Part shown: positions 11,141-23,940 of the stretch, piece after piece
Position numbering within the stretch: position 1 is the first letter of the stretch
Layout: the number at the start of each line of letters is the position of its first letter
Position numbers and translations under genes: made by a program
The notes under the pieces: model-generated
What the model was told of the DNA's origin: nothing
Seen by the model: the letters and a program-made list of their open reading frames with translations, nothing else
Databases searched by the model: none
NCBI RefSeq assembly: GCF_026151205.1
Contig: NC_087082.1
Coordinates: 11,355,997-11,419,996, forward strand
From: Bolinopsis microptera
Taxonomy: Eukaryota; Ctenophora; Tentaculata; Lobata; Bolinopsidae
Length of the DNA: 64,000 bases
Reading direction: 5' to 3'

Positions 11141-14100
11141 TCACGTTGTACTTGTAGGCCTGCCGCGTGTGCGGCCTGCCGAGTGTGCGGCTGTATCGTG
11201 ACTTCCAATAAGTGAAACGACAATGGGGGTCACGACGTGATAGTGATACAAAAAAATAGCTGATTACTGTGAGCGTCAGTTTCTTTATGAAAAATTCCGA
11301 AGTTCAAATGTAGAGTGATTTAACGCTCTTTTTTGTAGGTTTACAACCTACCAGGACACGCGCCGAGTTGGACTCATCGACGGTCCATAATATATTAGTA
11401 AGGGGAAAATTGGTCGATTTAAGGGTTCCGTTGGATTTGAATGTTCACAAGGATTTCTCAACGGAATATATGGTAGTTAGGACCCCTACGAACATAATTA
11501 GACTTGTTGCCAATTTTGTATCTCAACAGAAACACCACTTTTACCACTTTTTACCACCTTTGTACCACCTTTCTGGTTTGCCAAATATCTTTAGTTGTGA
11601 ACGTAATAGAAGGCTGCAAATTAACCTAGAATGTTTATCTTATCAAGGAGTATAACTTTTGTATGAAAAATTTTGACATTTGACAATCAGCTAATTGGAT
11701 AATTACCAATTAGTTAATCACCAAAAAAAGTGAAAATTTTTATTGGCTCAAAATGATTGAAATCGTTTGAAACACGGAGAAATGTAGTTTTTAGAAAAAC
11801 TTCAAAAATTGTTCACTTAAAAATTTTTTTCGAGACTTGGAAAACAGTTTGAAAATTTTAAAATATTTTTTTCCGCCAAAAGTGATCGAATTGCATGAAA
11901 CGTGGATAAAAATGCTTTGCAGAAAAACTTCGAAGATTTTTAGATTGGGGAATACTAAAATCATCAATATTTGAAGTTGGAGTTCAGTAAATCTCGACAT
12001 ATTTGATATTTTAGTAATTAGGAATAGCTTAGCGGAAAGGGCTGAACCTGAAAAAGGTTAACCACACAATATTAGAGTTTCATAACTAATTACAATACAG
12101 CTTTATCAAATTCCACATAAAGAAACAGCACAAAAGGACCATTTAAGATCGAACCGATTTTACCTGCTGTACTATCATTTTATTGATTTCAATGATCAAA
12201 ACCTCTGTACCGTCAATCTTGCCAATCTATACCGGGTATCTGAATGTACCGGACCTCTTATTTACCTCTATAATTAGACCCAGTTATGCAAGAAATGCGA
12301 TTTCTCACAGGGATTTCTTTTAACTGTGCACTTTTTGTCACTCTCGCAGGAGGCCCGGTATTATAGGGGAGTATAGGAAGAGAGTGTAAATATACCTTTC
12401 ATCATCCACTGTGGCTTTTTTGTATTGTGAATGCGCATGCCGCTTCGTTTGCTATGCCAGATACCTCAAATAACCCCCCTATCTCATTGCCAGGGTCGGG
12501 ATAGAGCTGGAGATAGCATCGAGAGGTTGCTAGAAATAGCTAGATTTAGAGTAAACTGGTGGTAGCTGGGTGGTGCTAGCATGGATGTAGCAGAACGACG
12601 AACGTAGCTACACGGGGTTTCATTGGAGTTGGTTATTTTAATGGCCAAAGAGTGCCGGAACTAAAGTTACTTAAGATTGCAGTTGAGGGGTAGTGTAAAC
12701 CACGGTGTAGTCAGGGACACAGAGCTACAGTGCAGGAGTACTGCAAAAGAACAGTGCAAGTGATACAGTCTGCAACAGTAAAACGCCGAAGAAGGAGATA
12801 AGATTGTGACTGCAGAGGAGGAGAGGAGCTGGAACCTGATTGTGTTTGGGTTGAAAGAAGAGGAGGAAGAAGAGTGTCCTGCTCTGGTAACTGCATTTTT
12901 GGAAGAGGTGGAGTGAGAACTTATTTTCAAGCGACAAGGGTGGGTTGAAAGCAACCAGGTACAGCTATCCGACCTATTAAGATCACCGTCCGCGTCCTGA
13001 GCTTAACAGCCTTTCATCAGAATCTGATGAAAACAGAGAGACTGACCCACCCTTTTTAGATCCAACGAAACCCTTTATATAAATCGACTTTACCGCATGA
13101 ATTACTTCATGGTATCTTCTTATCAAGGCTACAGACCTTGCCGTACCGGATTTATTGGTCAAAGTGAGTCTCTTTAGCCCTCTTCTTCTTTAGAGCTTTA
13201 GGTTAGTGATCAAACTCTTCGCAACTCGCTCTTCACTGGATCTATCAGGACAGATTCACATCTTTTTAGGTCTCAACCAGCCTTAGTTTTCCTGTTTTCA
13301 TCATGTAGTACGTTCTGCTACCTCCATTTTAGCACCACCCAGCTTCCATCAGTTCACTCTAAGTCTAGCTTCGTCGGCGTTTTACTGTCGCAGACTGTTT
13401 TCCAAGTCTCGAAAAAAATTTTTAAGTGAACAATTTTTGAAGTTTTTCTAAAAACTACATTTCTCCGTGTTTCAAACGATTTCAATCATTTTGAGCCAAT
13501 AAAAAATTTTCACTTTTTTTGGTGATTAACTAATTGGTAATTATCCAATTAGCTGATTGTCAAATGTCAAAATTTTTCATACAAAAGTTTTACTCCTTGA
13601 TAAGATAAACATTCTAGGTTAATTTGCAGCCTTCTATTACGTTCACAACTAAAGATATTTGGCAAACCAGAAAGGTGGTACAAAGGTGGTAAAAAGTGGT
13701 AAAAGTGGTGTTTCTGTTGAGATACAAAATTGGCAACAAGTCTAATTATGTTCGTAGGGGTCCTAACTACCATATTCCGTTGAGAAATCCTTGTGAACAT
13801 TCAAATCCAACGGAATGCCACTTTTCCCCTTACTATATGGAACAAATATTTTACGAGTATCACCCGTTATATAATCTTTTGATGAAACAACTCTTAATTT
13901 GTAATTTGAAGAACATTTTATTTAAAATCTACCACTGCACTTTTAGGTTAAGTTGTTAATGTAAAATACTTATGCTCCCAAATCTTTATATATGAGTGAG
14001 CTGTGGGATTGTGAAAGTAAGCTATACCAATTAATTTTTTACGCTGATTTCGAATAAAACCGGATGATGACAGATTAATCACTCTACACTCGACTGTCAC

Positions 14101-14340
14101 TGGTCACGCGACTTTTTAAACACGTCGTCGCTAGCAGCTAGGTTAACGGGTGATACTCGTAAAATATTTGTTCGACAAGTCCAACTCGGCGCGCGTCCTG
14201 GTAGGTTATTGTATCACGTGGTGACCCCACTGTCGCTTCACTATAGTGTAGAGTTTCGACGATACAGGGGGAGCCGCGCACTCGTACGCGACGGGTCATA
14301 CAACGTATGACAAGTAGGTTATAAACTTCCTCTAACCAGA
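11140..14340. mobile_element. 3.2-kb composite element with long inverted repeats
   Basis: The segment 11388-11850 returns in reverse complement at about 13388-13840 with high identity. Outer pieces also match in inverted order: ACCTACCAGGACACGCGCCG at about 11350 against 14180-14205, and GC-rich ends at 11150-11220 against 14215-14330. Inner inverted pieces flank a remnant LINE-like ORF (AGCTGGGTGGTGCTA at 12565 and about 13335). The mirrored ORFs 11368-11655 (+) and 13567-13800 (-) are copies of the same non-coding arm. A partial third copy of the outer sequence is at 24655-24960. No transposase is visible. It could be a large foldback element or two copies of one repeat inserted head to head. 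Confidence 0.62.
12785..12916 (+). pseudogene. Short remnant resembling LINE ORF1 (NLIVFGL motif)
   Basis: The frame GDKIVTAEEERSWNLIVFGL followed by a Glu-run and PALVTAFLEEVE matches the style of the RRM-like start of LINE ORF1 proteins (NLIVFGLxE). It is only about 43 codons, ends at TGA 12914-12916, and has no upstream continuation. It lies at the centre of the inverted-repeat composite. Confidence 0.4.
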
Positions 14341-15273
14341 TCTAAGAGCCCTCTCGCTTGCAGTAGCGGGCGACTTGATTCACGATGTCAATCCTTCGCA
14401 TCTCGCCGATCTGCATACTATACGGATCTGCATACTATACGGATTGATGCATTCCAACAAGACACGCGCCAAAGACGCGCAGTTTACTGAGTGATGCCAA
14501 CGATTTCTTTAGACACATTGATGTCATTATAATTTAGCGTGACCGGTAATAGTCTGGAAATCAGAAGGAGACAACACATGTATAAATTACTAAAAAAGGA
14601 GTATCAGTTTACAGGATTGACTTCGAATAATATTAGGTAGGAAACTAATAACTCTCGTGTCAACTTTAGAGACGGTAACCACATTAAACTGATTAGGCGG
14701 CATCTGTCCGACTCAGAAAATAGGTTATTCGGACAGTAGTTTATTCGTATCCTACTGTACGATTTTCTTGAAACTTTCCATAAAGTATGGTGGTTTTAGG
14801 ACGGATAATCTGTGTAAGTTTGAGCGAGTTTCTATGTGCCAAATTTGAGACATCACTTCAAACACAAGAAAATAGTACTGTCGGACAGATGTCGTGTTAC
14901 CTAAATTAAGAGGACGTGCAATATATTCATTATCATATTAATTCATGACCTATATCTCCTTCGTATAAGTTTTCCTAATCAAATCCTCGTTTACGCACGA
15001 GACTGCGAGACAATTTAACTTATGTAGGTTAGTATAATATCTACAATTAGTGAACTGACAAATAATCCAATGGATGAACATAACTTGGACAACACAGACA
15101 CGTAGCAGACTTTTCTCTTTTACCACAAACTTATCGAGCAACAGAATTAAACTTCCCGGTTCATATGCAGTGTTGCTGGTCATTTATTCCCATGTGTAGC
15201 AATGTCACGGTCGTGTTTTACCCAGGTGTATCTATAACTCAGAATTTACTTTTTAATACATCATTTAAATAAT
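14341..15273. other. Repeat-derived non-coding DNA
   Basis: Contains a copy of the short GC-rich repeat 'cacgatgtcaatccttcgca...gatctgcatac' at about 14381-14447, also found four times at 24.1-25.7 kb. ORF 14950-15183 (-) has no recognisable feature. Confidence 0.4.
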
Positions 15274-16765
15274 TTATCTAAAAAAATATGAATCATACTT
15301 ATACCGATCTCGGTAACCCAACAGATTAAACCATGTTGAGTGAATGAGAAAGATATAGTGTCTTGCTAACACACCCATACCCCTATCATTGGGGTGAATA
15401 TCCCACTTCTTCGAGTATAGACTATACTTAGGAAATAACTGGTAGTTCCTGTCGCCCCATGAACTAAGGAAACTACTAAAGACATCAAGGTAAAATAATT
15501 TAAATTTGGAACAAAGTCTAAAGAGTAATTTGTTCATAGAGACCACATTTTGTTCTCCTTTGGGGTTACCATTAGCAGGTATAGGGAGGAGGGACTGGAC
15601 AAAGATATTTGCTGAGGGAGCTAAGGTTTTAATTTTGGACATAAAGTTGAAAGTTCTGCAGAGGGCTTTTAAGGTGTAATATGCCAGTCTGACAGTATCG
15701 AATGTCGTTAGTCCCTACACACACAAACAGTTTCTTAATCTCTACATCAGGGTGGTCTCTCACAAATTGCTCGATTGAGTGTAATACAGCATCAATCTTG
15801 CGACCACCCTTTATAGCGACTTTGAAAACTGTCTGTTTACCCGGGTTTTTCTATTTCCAGTCGCTCAAAGTATCTCCAGCGAGGAGTATGATCTTCTTCT
15901 TAGGGGGGCCAGTGTTAGGAGGGGGAGGATGATGAAGAGAAGGAGGAGAAGAGGTAGGATTGGTGTGGGTCAGTTAGGTTCCTAAAGGAAAGACCATGTA
16001 TCTAACACCACTCTCAAGGCCCGGAGGAACTCTATGCAGTAGTCTGGATTCACAACCAGCCTTCATGATATTGAGAAACTGGTCTGTCGCTGGCACAGAG
16101 AATTCTGGGGGAGAAGGGGTACCTTTCCTGCCTGAAGGGTTGTTGTCGTTCCTTATGAAGTCCAGTTTTCTTGCTGCACCGAACAACACCGTACAAATGT
16201 CACTGTCCTGATCAATCAATGGCTCGTTGTCGTCATGGTAGTTCAGGTTAGCTCCTTTACAGGACATACAGCTGACAAGACAGGCTGTCATGTTTCCAGA
16301 GGTGGCCTTATTGTTGTTAACAAGGCAATTGTTAACAATTTTGGGGAACTCGTTGATCGGCTTGGGCTAGTTGACCACACTTATACGAATCATTGCGGGG
16401 ACTCAGCCACAAGGTCTTTACTTTCTTTACTGTTGTGCGGTCTTCATCGTTATAAATTCTTTCATTACCCCATCAACCAGGGGCTCTGGAAGGTCAAGCT
16501 GGATGTGATTCACAAGATCCGAAAAATGCTTAGGCTCAGGAGAAGTTGACGGTGATATAGGTTTGGGAGTGATAAAGGACTCTGTAGAGGGAGTGATAAG
16601 GGGTTCTGTCGGATGATCTTCCAGAAGGATTTCAATGGCATCTTTGAAGTCTTCTTCATTGTCATTAATGAGGGAGAGAATGTGATTTTCCTGCTCTTGG
16701 GAGGCACTGAGAAGAAATTCAGTGATGAAGGTAGGTAGAAGTGGGGTTGGGTTAGCTTGCATCAA
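15274..16765 (-). pseudogene. Degenerate retroelement protein with an SGNH-hydrolase (esterase)-like domain
   Basis: Minus-strand frames join into one decayed protein: an acidic Pro/Ser/Thr-rich N-terminus (16765-16427), a middle piece with CLVSCMSCKG and GVRYMVFPLGT (16291-15974), then an SGNH/GDSL-like domain (about 15935-15340). Block I reads LLAGDTLSDW, block III VGTNDI, block V WDIHPNDRGMGVLARHY. The canonical nucleophile Ser of GDS is Thr here. At least two frameshifts and an in-frame stop (after LSDWK) break the chain. Esterase domains of this type occur in ORF1 proteins of some CR1/L2-like LINEs and in lone retroelement-derived proteins of invertebrates. I infer a fossil ORF1, but no RT lies next to it. 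Confidence 0.6.
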
Positions 16766-16989
16766 TGGACAAAGTTACACCAAATGATCAGGATGGCAAT
16801 CAGGGTACTAAGCAGCAGTCATCAGACACTCCCCGTAAAATGGTCTGAAAATAGAGACGGGCAGAGGGGAGTAAAACTTGTCTGGGGGTAAATTAAGTAC
16901 CAATAAAGATCAGAGGGAGAGAAGGGATCAATGATAAAAATATAAAGTTTTAAAGGTAAAATGTGAATCTAAAATGGAATAATTCAATT

Positions 16990-18418
16990 ACTAGCCTGAT
17001 TGAGAAGTTTAGGACCCCAGACAAGCTGGGGGATGCTAGGAGAGCTGCCGCTGCCTACCCTTTATGCCAACTTCACAACCCCGGGACTTCGGCTGGCTTT
17101 TACTCTGACATCGGCTGAATTCCGTTGCCATAGTTGTAAATTATGTTCCTGATCGAAGTTGCAATAATGCTAATAAATTTGATACAGCTCAGCAGTCACT
17201 GTATTCAAATAAAGATTGTTCCAGTTCTGCAGTCTCAAATGTTTTCGCCCAGCTTTTCTTTTTATCGTGGTTATAGAAGACAGACCTGAAGAAATACTTG
17301 TATTAATATACTACTTGTATTAATATACTATGATAATATAGGTAACATGCCCAGAATGATTAAAATTGTATTATCGGAAAATTTACCTATATTTTATAAG
17401 TCAGTTCAATGAACCTATACTACCTTATTTACCGATGGAAATTTTTTTGCTTGTGATGAAGTAGTCCTCTCAATATATGTATGTAGTTTGTTAAAAGAGT
17501 AGGATTGTAGACAGTAGTCATAGTCCATGTATAGCGACGGTAGTTTACCAGCAGCTCCCTGTACAAACAGAAATATGATCACCTTAATAACACCAGAATG
17601 TGTGCGTGTCTGTGTGTCTGTCTGTCTGATCGTCTGTGTGTAATTTCCGAACGGTTATACAAAAAAAAACGGTAATAGTTACGGGACTTGTTGTTTCGGT
17701 ACAGTGCCGACAAAACTCTGACGAAGCCAATAGGCAAAAAATCGGCCGGTGGTAAGTGGTTTAATTGATGGTTTTGTACCACAAAATATGTTACATAAAA
17801 TGGCTTGAGAAGAACGGCAAGAGTTACGGGGCTAGCTCTCTCTCTCTCTCTGCATAATATTATTTAGCGTATATATTACATGGCGTATATATTACATGGT
17901 CATGTATAATACTATAAACTTATTAGGGGAGGGAGTGCTCAAACGGTCTGTTTGGACTGTAGAGAGAGTTCATACTTTCATACGACAATGTAATGCATGT
18001 TCACAAATATGATAGGCTGGTGTGGTGCATGGTGTTAAGGGTTAATTTCTATTGATTATTGATTAAGAATTACTATATTATAAGCATACTATTGAATACG
18101 TGAGGGCACTCCGAATAGAATTGCTCGCCTAATCCGGGTTTTGACTCAGCGGGTAATTACTCCTACCCTTTTTAACTGCGGCAGTGAAATCCCGGCCGTA
18201 GGCCGGGTTACACTAGTTATTATATAATATCACTTGTTAAATTATTGAGTACAATGCAGGAATACACTAACGTGTCTTATATTAACACCTAATAGTCGTA
18301 TAATATGTACTCATAAACAATGATAGTCCCAATTGTTTGTAATTGCTTATAATTTAAACCTTCTTATTAACTCATTTTGTGTCTGACCTAAAATTGCACG
18401 AGAAATAGATAAAATTAT
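16990..18418. other. Non-coding DNA with microsatellites
   Basis: No exon recognised. Contains a TG/TCTG-rich stretch at 17597-17640, a (CT)n run at about 17837-17850 and a direct duplication of 'gcgtatatattacatg' at about 17867-17899. Confidence 0.5.
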
Positions 18419-18426
18419 GCGTCAGA

Positions 18427-19148
18427 CAGGGCTCGACCAGGATACCGGCGATTTTGTACCGGTACCGGTACCAGCCGGGATTTTGGTTTTAGCCGGGATT
18501 TTAGTCGGGATGTTTCCAAAACAAATTCAGTTTTTTCAACGTAAATGTGAGTCCAAATTTTGCAAATCTGTAAACATTTTCCTAAAACATTTTGATGAAA
18601 TCATTGAACAATGGAGACTGGAGTCAATCTAGATTTAAAATAATCATGGGTTTCATGACGTCGATTTTATATTTTCATTTACGAGTAATGGACTTCTTTC
18701 TGAATTTAATGCTAGAAATATGACTCATGACTTAATTATTGTGACTAAGTGTCACGGCTCACGGTCTTGTGTTACCGAGGGACAAGTAAAACAGAGTTCT
18801 CCGGGTAAATAAAGCATTAATAAATGCTATTCAGTATTCGCCCTATTCAATTATTCAGGTAAGGTTATTTAAACTGTAAAGTGTAAAGCTCCAACGTCAA
18901 ACTCCATGTTCAATTAAATTTATCTAAGTAACCAATACCAGATCACAAATATGAATTCTGTGTCAGTTTTGACTTATATAAACATATTTCAGTTTGTCAT
19001 TCTAAAGGAGTAACGGAGAAATATTGGAATAATCCCGGTACCGCTCCCGGTATCGGGCGGTATGACGCTGATCCCGGCCGGGTTTTAGTTTTCATCCCGG
19101 TCCCAGCCGGGACGGAGGTAACAAAATTTCGATCCCGGTCGACCACTG
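18427..19148. mobile_element. hAT-type element rich in CCGGGA motifs
   Basis: Ends CAGGGCTCGACCAGGATACC and its inverse at the right (GATCCCGGTCGACCACTG). The flanking 8-mers GCGTCAGA (18419-18426) and GTCTCAGA (19149-19156) match at six of eight positions, consistent with an aged hAT target duplication. Subterminal copies of ACCGG and CCGGGA point inward from both sides. No transposase. A fragment of the same family is at about 37970-38068. Confidence 0.72.
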
Positions 19149-19766
19149 GTCTCAGAACTCACTAACACTCCCTTCTCACTCAAAATTGATGTTTTACAGT
19201 TATGACGAGTAACAAGCAACATATATTTTGATCCGTCGGTTCTAAGGCAATCTGAGGTTATTTGTAAGCTTTCGTTCAGAAAATATTTCGGTACCTTCAA
19301 ATGGGGGTAACAAGTAGGAGTAACAAGCGTTGCAAGTGTTTCATAATACAAAAATCTTTCTCCTGCTGACCAGAACCTTCCCCTTAAAAGTAAACAAATC
19401 TGAATTGCCTCCCAACGAAAATCCAGATCTATTGAGCAGCAGAGACAATCATTTAAGGAGACTTCAATATCTATCAGGAACCTGGAACATGATTATATAC
19501 TGCCGTGAGAACTAAGCACTTCGGGATGTAACACATAATATTTGGTTTTCTCGATTTCATTCATATTTAGACATAAATCCGTGTAGATAATTGGTTATAG
19601 AATAATTGGATATAATTTTATGCGACGTTGTGTCTGCAAAACTATAAGTATACGTGTGCGTGAACTGATCATCCCGCAAATGCTGAAAAAGTAGATGTTA
19701 CCTATCATAAGATCACCGCCCGCACCGCACACGACAGAGTTATGACTACGTAATCAAATTTTGTAT

Positions 19767-19953
19767 TATAACACACATAACCCCGGCATGCGCAGGGATT
19801 ATATTTCAATTTTTCCCGCGACGCGCAGGAAAAATTTATAATAATTTCGAGTGCGAAGCACGAGGGATTATTATGAAAATAACCCCGACGTGCTTTAGCG
19901 CGAGGGGTTATTTTAATATAACTTAAGCGTGCCGGTGTTATGTGTTATAAACC
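19767..19953. mobile_element. Small palindromic MITE
   Basis: Left end TTATAACACACATAACCCCGG is mirrored at the right by GCCGGTGTTATGTGTTATAA. The interior is nested inverted repeats (GGGATTAT / ATAACCCC). About 190 bp, no coding potential. Confidence 0.6.
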
Positions 19954-19999
19954 CCTCCGGGTTAGTGCTAGGACCAACAAATTTGACATTTTACTCTTA

Positions 20000-22136
20000 A
20001 TTCTAGCCATATGAGATCAGTATGGAAAATATGAAATGGAATTGGGGACTACCAAATTGAAATAAATACAACTAAGGTACTATGACATTTGAAATTGGCG
20101 TTATATCTAAACATTATTCCTCAGTCAGAAGTACGTTGAATGAATATGAATATCGATATAAAGGGGCGTCGAGTTAAGCCTGGCAAGCGATAAAAGGTGG
20201 AGCTAATAATGATATCGTGTCATGAAGTTCATCAAAGTAGACGACTATAATACATGGCTTATATCAAACACGACAAAATTAACCGGACAAAATCAAATGT
20301 AACCGTCGAGACAAGTTCTGGAACTGGTCCTATTAGTATTAATGTAAGAGTTTAAGTAATGTAAGCAGTGTGCTGGAGTTTTGCCAGCGCCTGCAATTAG
20401 ACCGATACGTAGATCAGTGTATTTATAGTTCTTACGTTAAGCCATAGGTCACGTGACATTTTTTACCAATGCGCGTCGTAGTAGTTAGTCACGTGATACA
20501 CGTCATCAAAACACGTGACAGTGCGCAGTTGAAATTCTCATGGAATATCAAAACAAAACAAATCTTGTTGAGCCAAATTAGCGGGGCGGGATTATAGAAG
20601 TTGTGCCGGGGTTATTTATTCAGCGGGAAAAAACTAACAGCGGGAGGCGGGATTATCAGAATCTATTTAGCGGGAGCCGGGATTATCATAATCTTATTCT
20701 ATCCCGGAGGTGTTTATAATGATGTGTTGCCATGGCAACCGAAACTCCATCGGGAGAGGCTAGTTACGCATAATATACAGTATCAAAACATTGCCATATC
20801 ATAGCAACATTCCAGAGATTAGATAATGTGTGTGTGTGTAAGAAAATGTATTATACAGTCTGCTAGAACATTCCGTTTACACATGGTAAAGTGATAAATA
20901 TGGTGGCCGATAATAACTGCCCCTGGCTTGCTTAACAACTTGTTCAATTTATCTCCGAATTACACACAAATTTCAGAAATGATAGATCTGTGCCGAACTA
21001 AGATTTTCTGAAAGTTTCGTAGACTTTAATCAATTACAGACTACAGAGGGTGTGGACACTGGCTCTATTTCACTATTATGGTTGAAACTAGTATACCGAT
21101 TACAGTGATTTTACAAAAGTTGAAACAGTAAACACCAATTTGTAGGATACTTTAAAATCCCTACTTTAAATCACACCAAAATTGGTCCTAGAATGCAATG
21201 AAATCTGATGATGTCTTTTCAGTGAAAAAGAGGCCACACTGTAATTGATTTATGTTAACGAAACTTTTAAAAAATTAGCTATATTACTTGCAACTAACTA
21301 TAAATTGAGTATAAATATCCGGCCCAGTATAGGCTTACTGGGCTTATCGACCTAGTAGAACAGCCCCCTGAGTGGATTGCAAGACGGTCTCAATTGTGAT
21401 CTGGTGGGCCCAGTTAGAAAAGCCCGATTGTGCAAAGAAAATCTGTGTTTGTTCTTATTAGCTTGATCTGCAAGAAGAAGCAAGGTGCTTTAAACTGGTG
21501 TTGAGGTTGAGGGTAGATAATAGATTTCGCCATTCTCTTCCTTCAAACCATTTCCGATGGTTTGATCGATGGTTCCTGTTATATATGACAATCAAGGCTA
21601 ACCAGCCTGAAACGATAACACCGCAAAAGTTTACTATACATTGAGTGATGCATCACGTTTCCGCCACATCTTAAAATGGTCATAAACCGGCTAAATTTTA
21701 ATTAACCAACTTCAGATTTTACAAGGGCCAAACAGGGTTTTAATATTAAATTTGATAAATTTAGTCAAACATATTTCTCTTTACACAGTTAGTCAAACAT
21801 ATTTCTCTTTACCACAGTTATATAACTATAGACTTAGTCGGCTGCCGGACAGTTTCACCTAACCTAGATCAAGCTACCACGAGAAGATTCAAGATGACGA
21901 ATCATACCCGATTAAAAACCAATTCTGAGCTTAAGATCATAGCAGTTATAGACTTAGAACCGAATTATATTGGTAGATTATTATCTCTGGACACAGGACT
22001 CCGTGTCTAAAGAAGGATAAATTAACGGCTGGAAAAAATTGAACTGGATATCTGCCACAATGCTGCTATTATTAAGGTTAAAGTAACTTATAGCACATAA
22101 AGAAGTCTGGTCTGCTAGGTTTTAATTGGTCGTATA
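20000..22136. other. Non-coding repeat-rich DNA, no gene seen
   Basis: GC-rich inverted scraps resembling the 19.8-kb MITE occur at 20590-20720. The remaining ORFs are short and unsupported. Confidence 0.45.
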
Positions 22137-22441
22137 ATAGATGTGGATACTGGCGTTAGAAACGGTCATCAAAATGAGTTAATAAGAAGGTCGATTTCTC
22201 GGTTATTTTTGAGCTTTCGTTCAGAAAATAATTCGGGGTCCTCAAAGGGGGGTAACAAGAAGGCGTTACATGTGTTACAAGCCTTCTATAATACAAAATA
22301 TGTAACACCTCCTCAGCCTCCTGAACATGTGTTCCACCTAAAATGTAAACAAACAATGATCACCTCCTCAGCCTCCTGAACATGTGTTCCCTATTAATGT
22401 AAACAAACAATGATCACCTCCCCGCCAGTATCCACATCTAT
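22137..22441. mobile_element. 305-bp TIR element with an internal 60-bp duplication
   Basis: The left end ATAGATGTGGATACTGGCG is repeated inverted at the right (CGCCAGTATCCACATCTAT). Inside, 'cctcctcagcctcctgaacatg' with about 60 bp of context is tandemly duplicated. Its central part also matches 19255-19350, and its right end resembles 31447-31470, so it belongs to a dispersed family. Confidence 0.68.
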
Positions 22442-23940
22442 AACAAATAAAAATGAGTTAAGACTACAAAACCGGTCAATACAACCTAATTATAATACCT
22501 GTATCGAGAACTCGACTTCAATGCACTGATAGCGTTGGTACTAACATTCTGCCAAATTATGTCATATCCTGAGACTTGATAGCTGCCTGAAACAGTTTTG
22601 AGTCAACAATTTCGTGATATTCTAGAAATTGAAACCAATTCTCAACTTTAAAAAAGTAGATTTCAATAAATGCCATTATAGAATTAAATTCTATGGAATT
22701 TATATTTGATGAACCCATAATAATATAGTGCAATGATAGTATTCTCATAAGTTCTACCCTTGCAACCGTATACAATGTACATACTTAGTGATATCAAGCT
22801 GCAATCTAAAATTTATTAATTGAATCTCATAATCACTTCAAATCTTACCTAACAGTTGCAGTCTAGCCTGATAGCGACAGCTTTGGAAGTGAGAAATAAA
22901 ATACATTCAATTGTAATCCAATTCTGCGAGAGAAGATTTGCCCAGACAGCTGACATGAATGTATTACCATACTTCCTGTAAATGTGGTAGTTATTAGGTC
23001 ATATAAACCTTGGAAATTAAGTCAAAGTTTTTCTCAGTCTCTGGTGTCAATCACCAGTAGAGTGCCTCAGCCGCACCAAAGGCAAAACAACCTGCGATTC
23101 AAAAGGGCTCCCAAATATGTTTTTACGTGGGAAACATCGTAGAATACACATGCTATACACTCTAGTTTCCCAGCAGATACTGATATCATGCTGCAGTGTT
23201 AATAAGCATACAAATTCAGCACAAAAAATGTAAAGACGACACAAATTCATGCGGGACGTTAATAAATGTGTCCATGTTGAACTCAAACTCCGACAGAATA
23301 ATATATCAAATCGGATATATTGATATTATTCAAATGGTATTTTCTCATGTTCTGTCGATAACTACAAAACTTAATAAATAAGTAAAGTTCTAAAACGAAG
23401 ATCACGACTAGGTTTTATCAAAATTGAAAAGAAAACCGATTGAAGTGCAGTTAGAGAGATACTTTAAGTTCAAAGGGTCATAATTACTAAAATCTCTTCC
23501 TAGCAATCAAGTTGTTGATCCTAGTTCTACACCTAAACGAATACAAAATGACAGCCTTACAAGTTGAAATTTTCGATATCCAGCTCAACATACGACTTCG
23601 ATACCAATATTATAGGTATATACCGATGATCGGTGTTAGTAAATATTTGATTACATTACCATGAAACATAGTTTTGAAGTTCAAAATCTTCCTAATTGTG
23701 TAAGAATAACATAAAGAAACACGTACTAGTCTGCTGTTACGAAAGGCAACTATTTAATTAAATAACTGAACAGTATTGAAATACCCAATTAAAAAAGCAA
23801 ATATCAACGTAATTGACAGGCAAACTCAGGAAATGTAGAATTAGTTGTGAAACGAGATATATATACAGCTATAACGTAGCGCTCGACTCCAATTTGAAAT
23901 TAAATAAAATTGCGCTCCGACGAGATTAACAACAAGCTGC
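22442..23940. other. AT-rich DNA, nothing recognised
   Basis: No exon, repeat boundary or RNA gene could be supported. Confidence 0.4.

Noticed and set aside
11368-13800. Paired ORFs 11368-11655 and 13567-13800 as a duplicated gene
   Set aside because: They are the same arm of an inverted repeat read from each side; the reading frame has no protein-like features.
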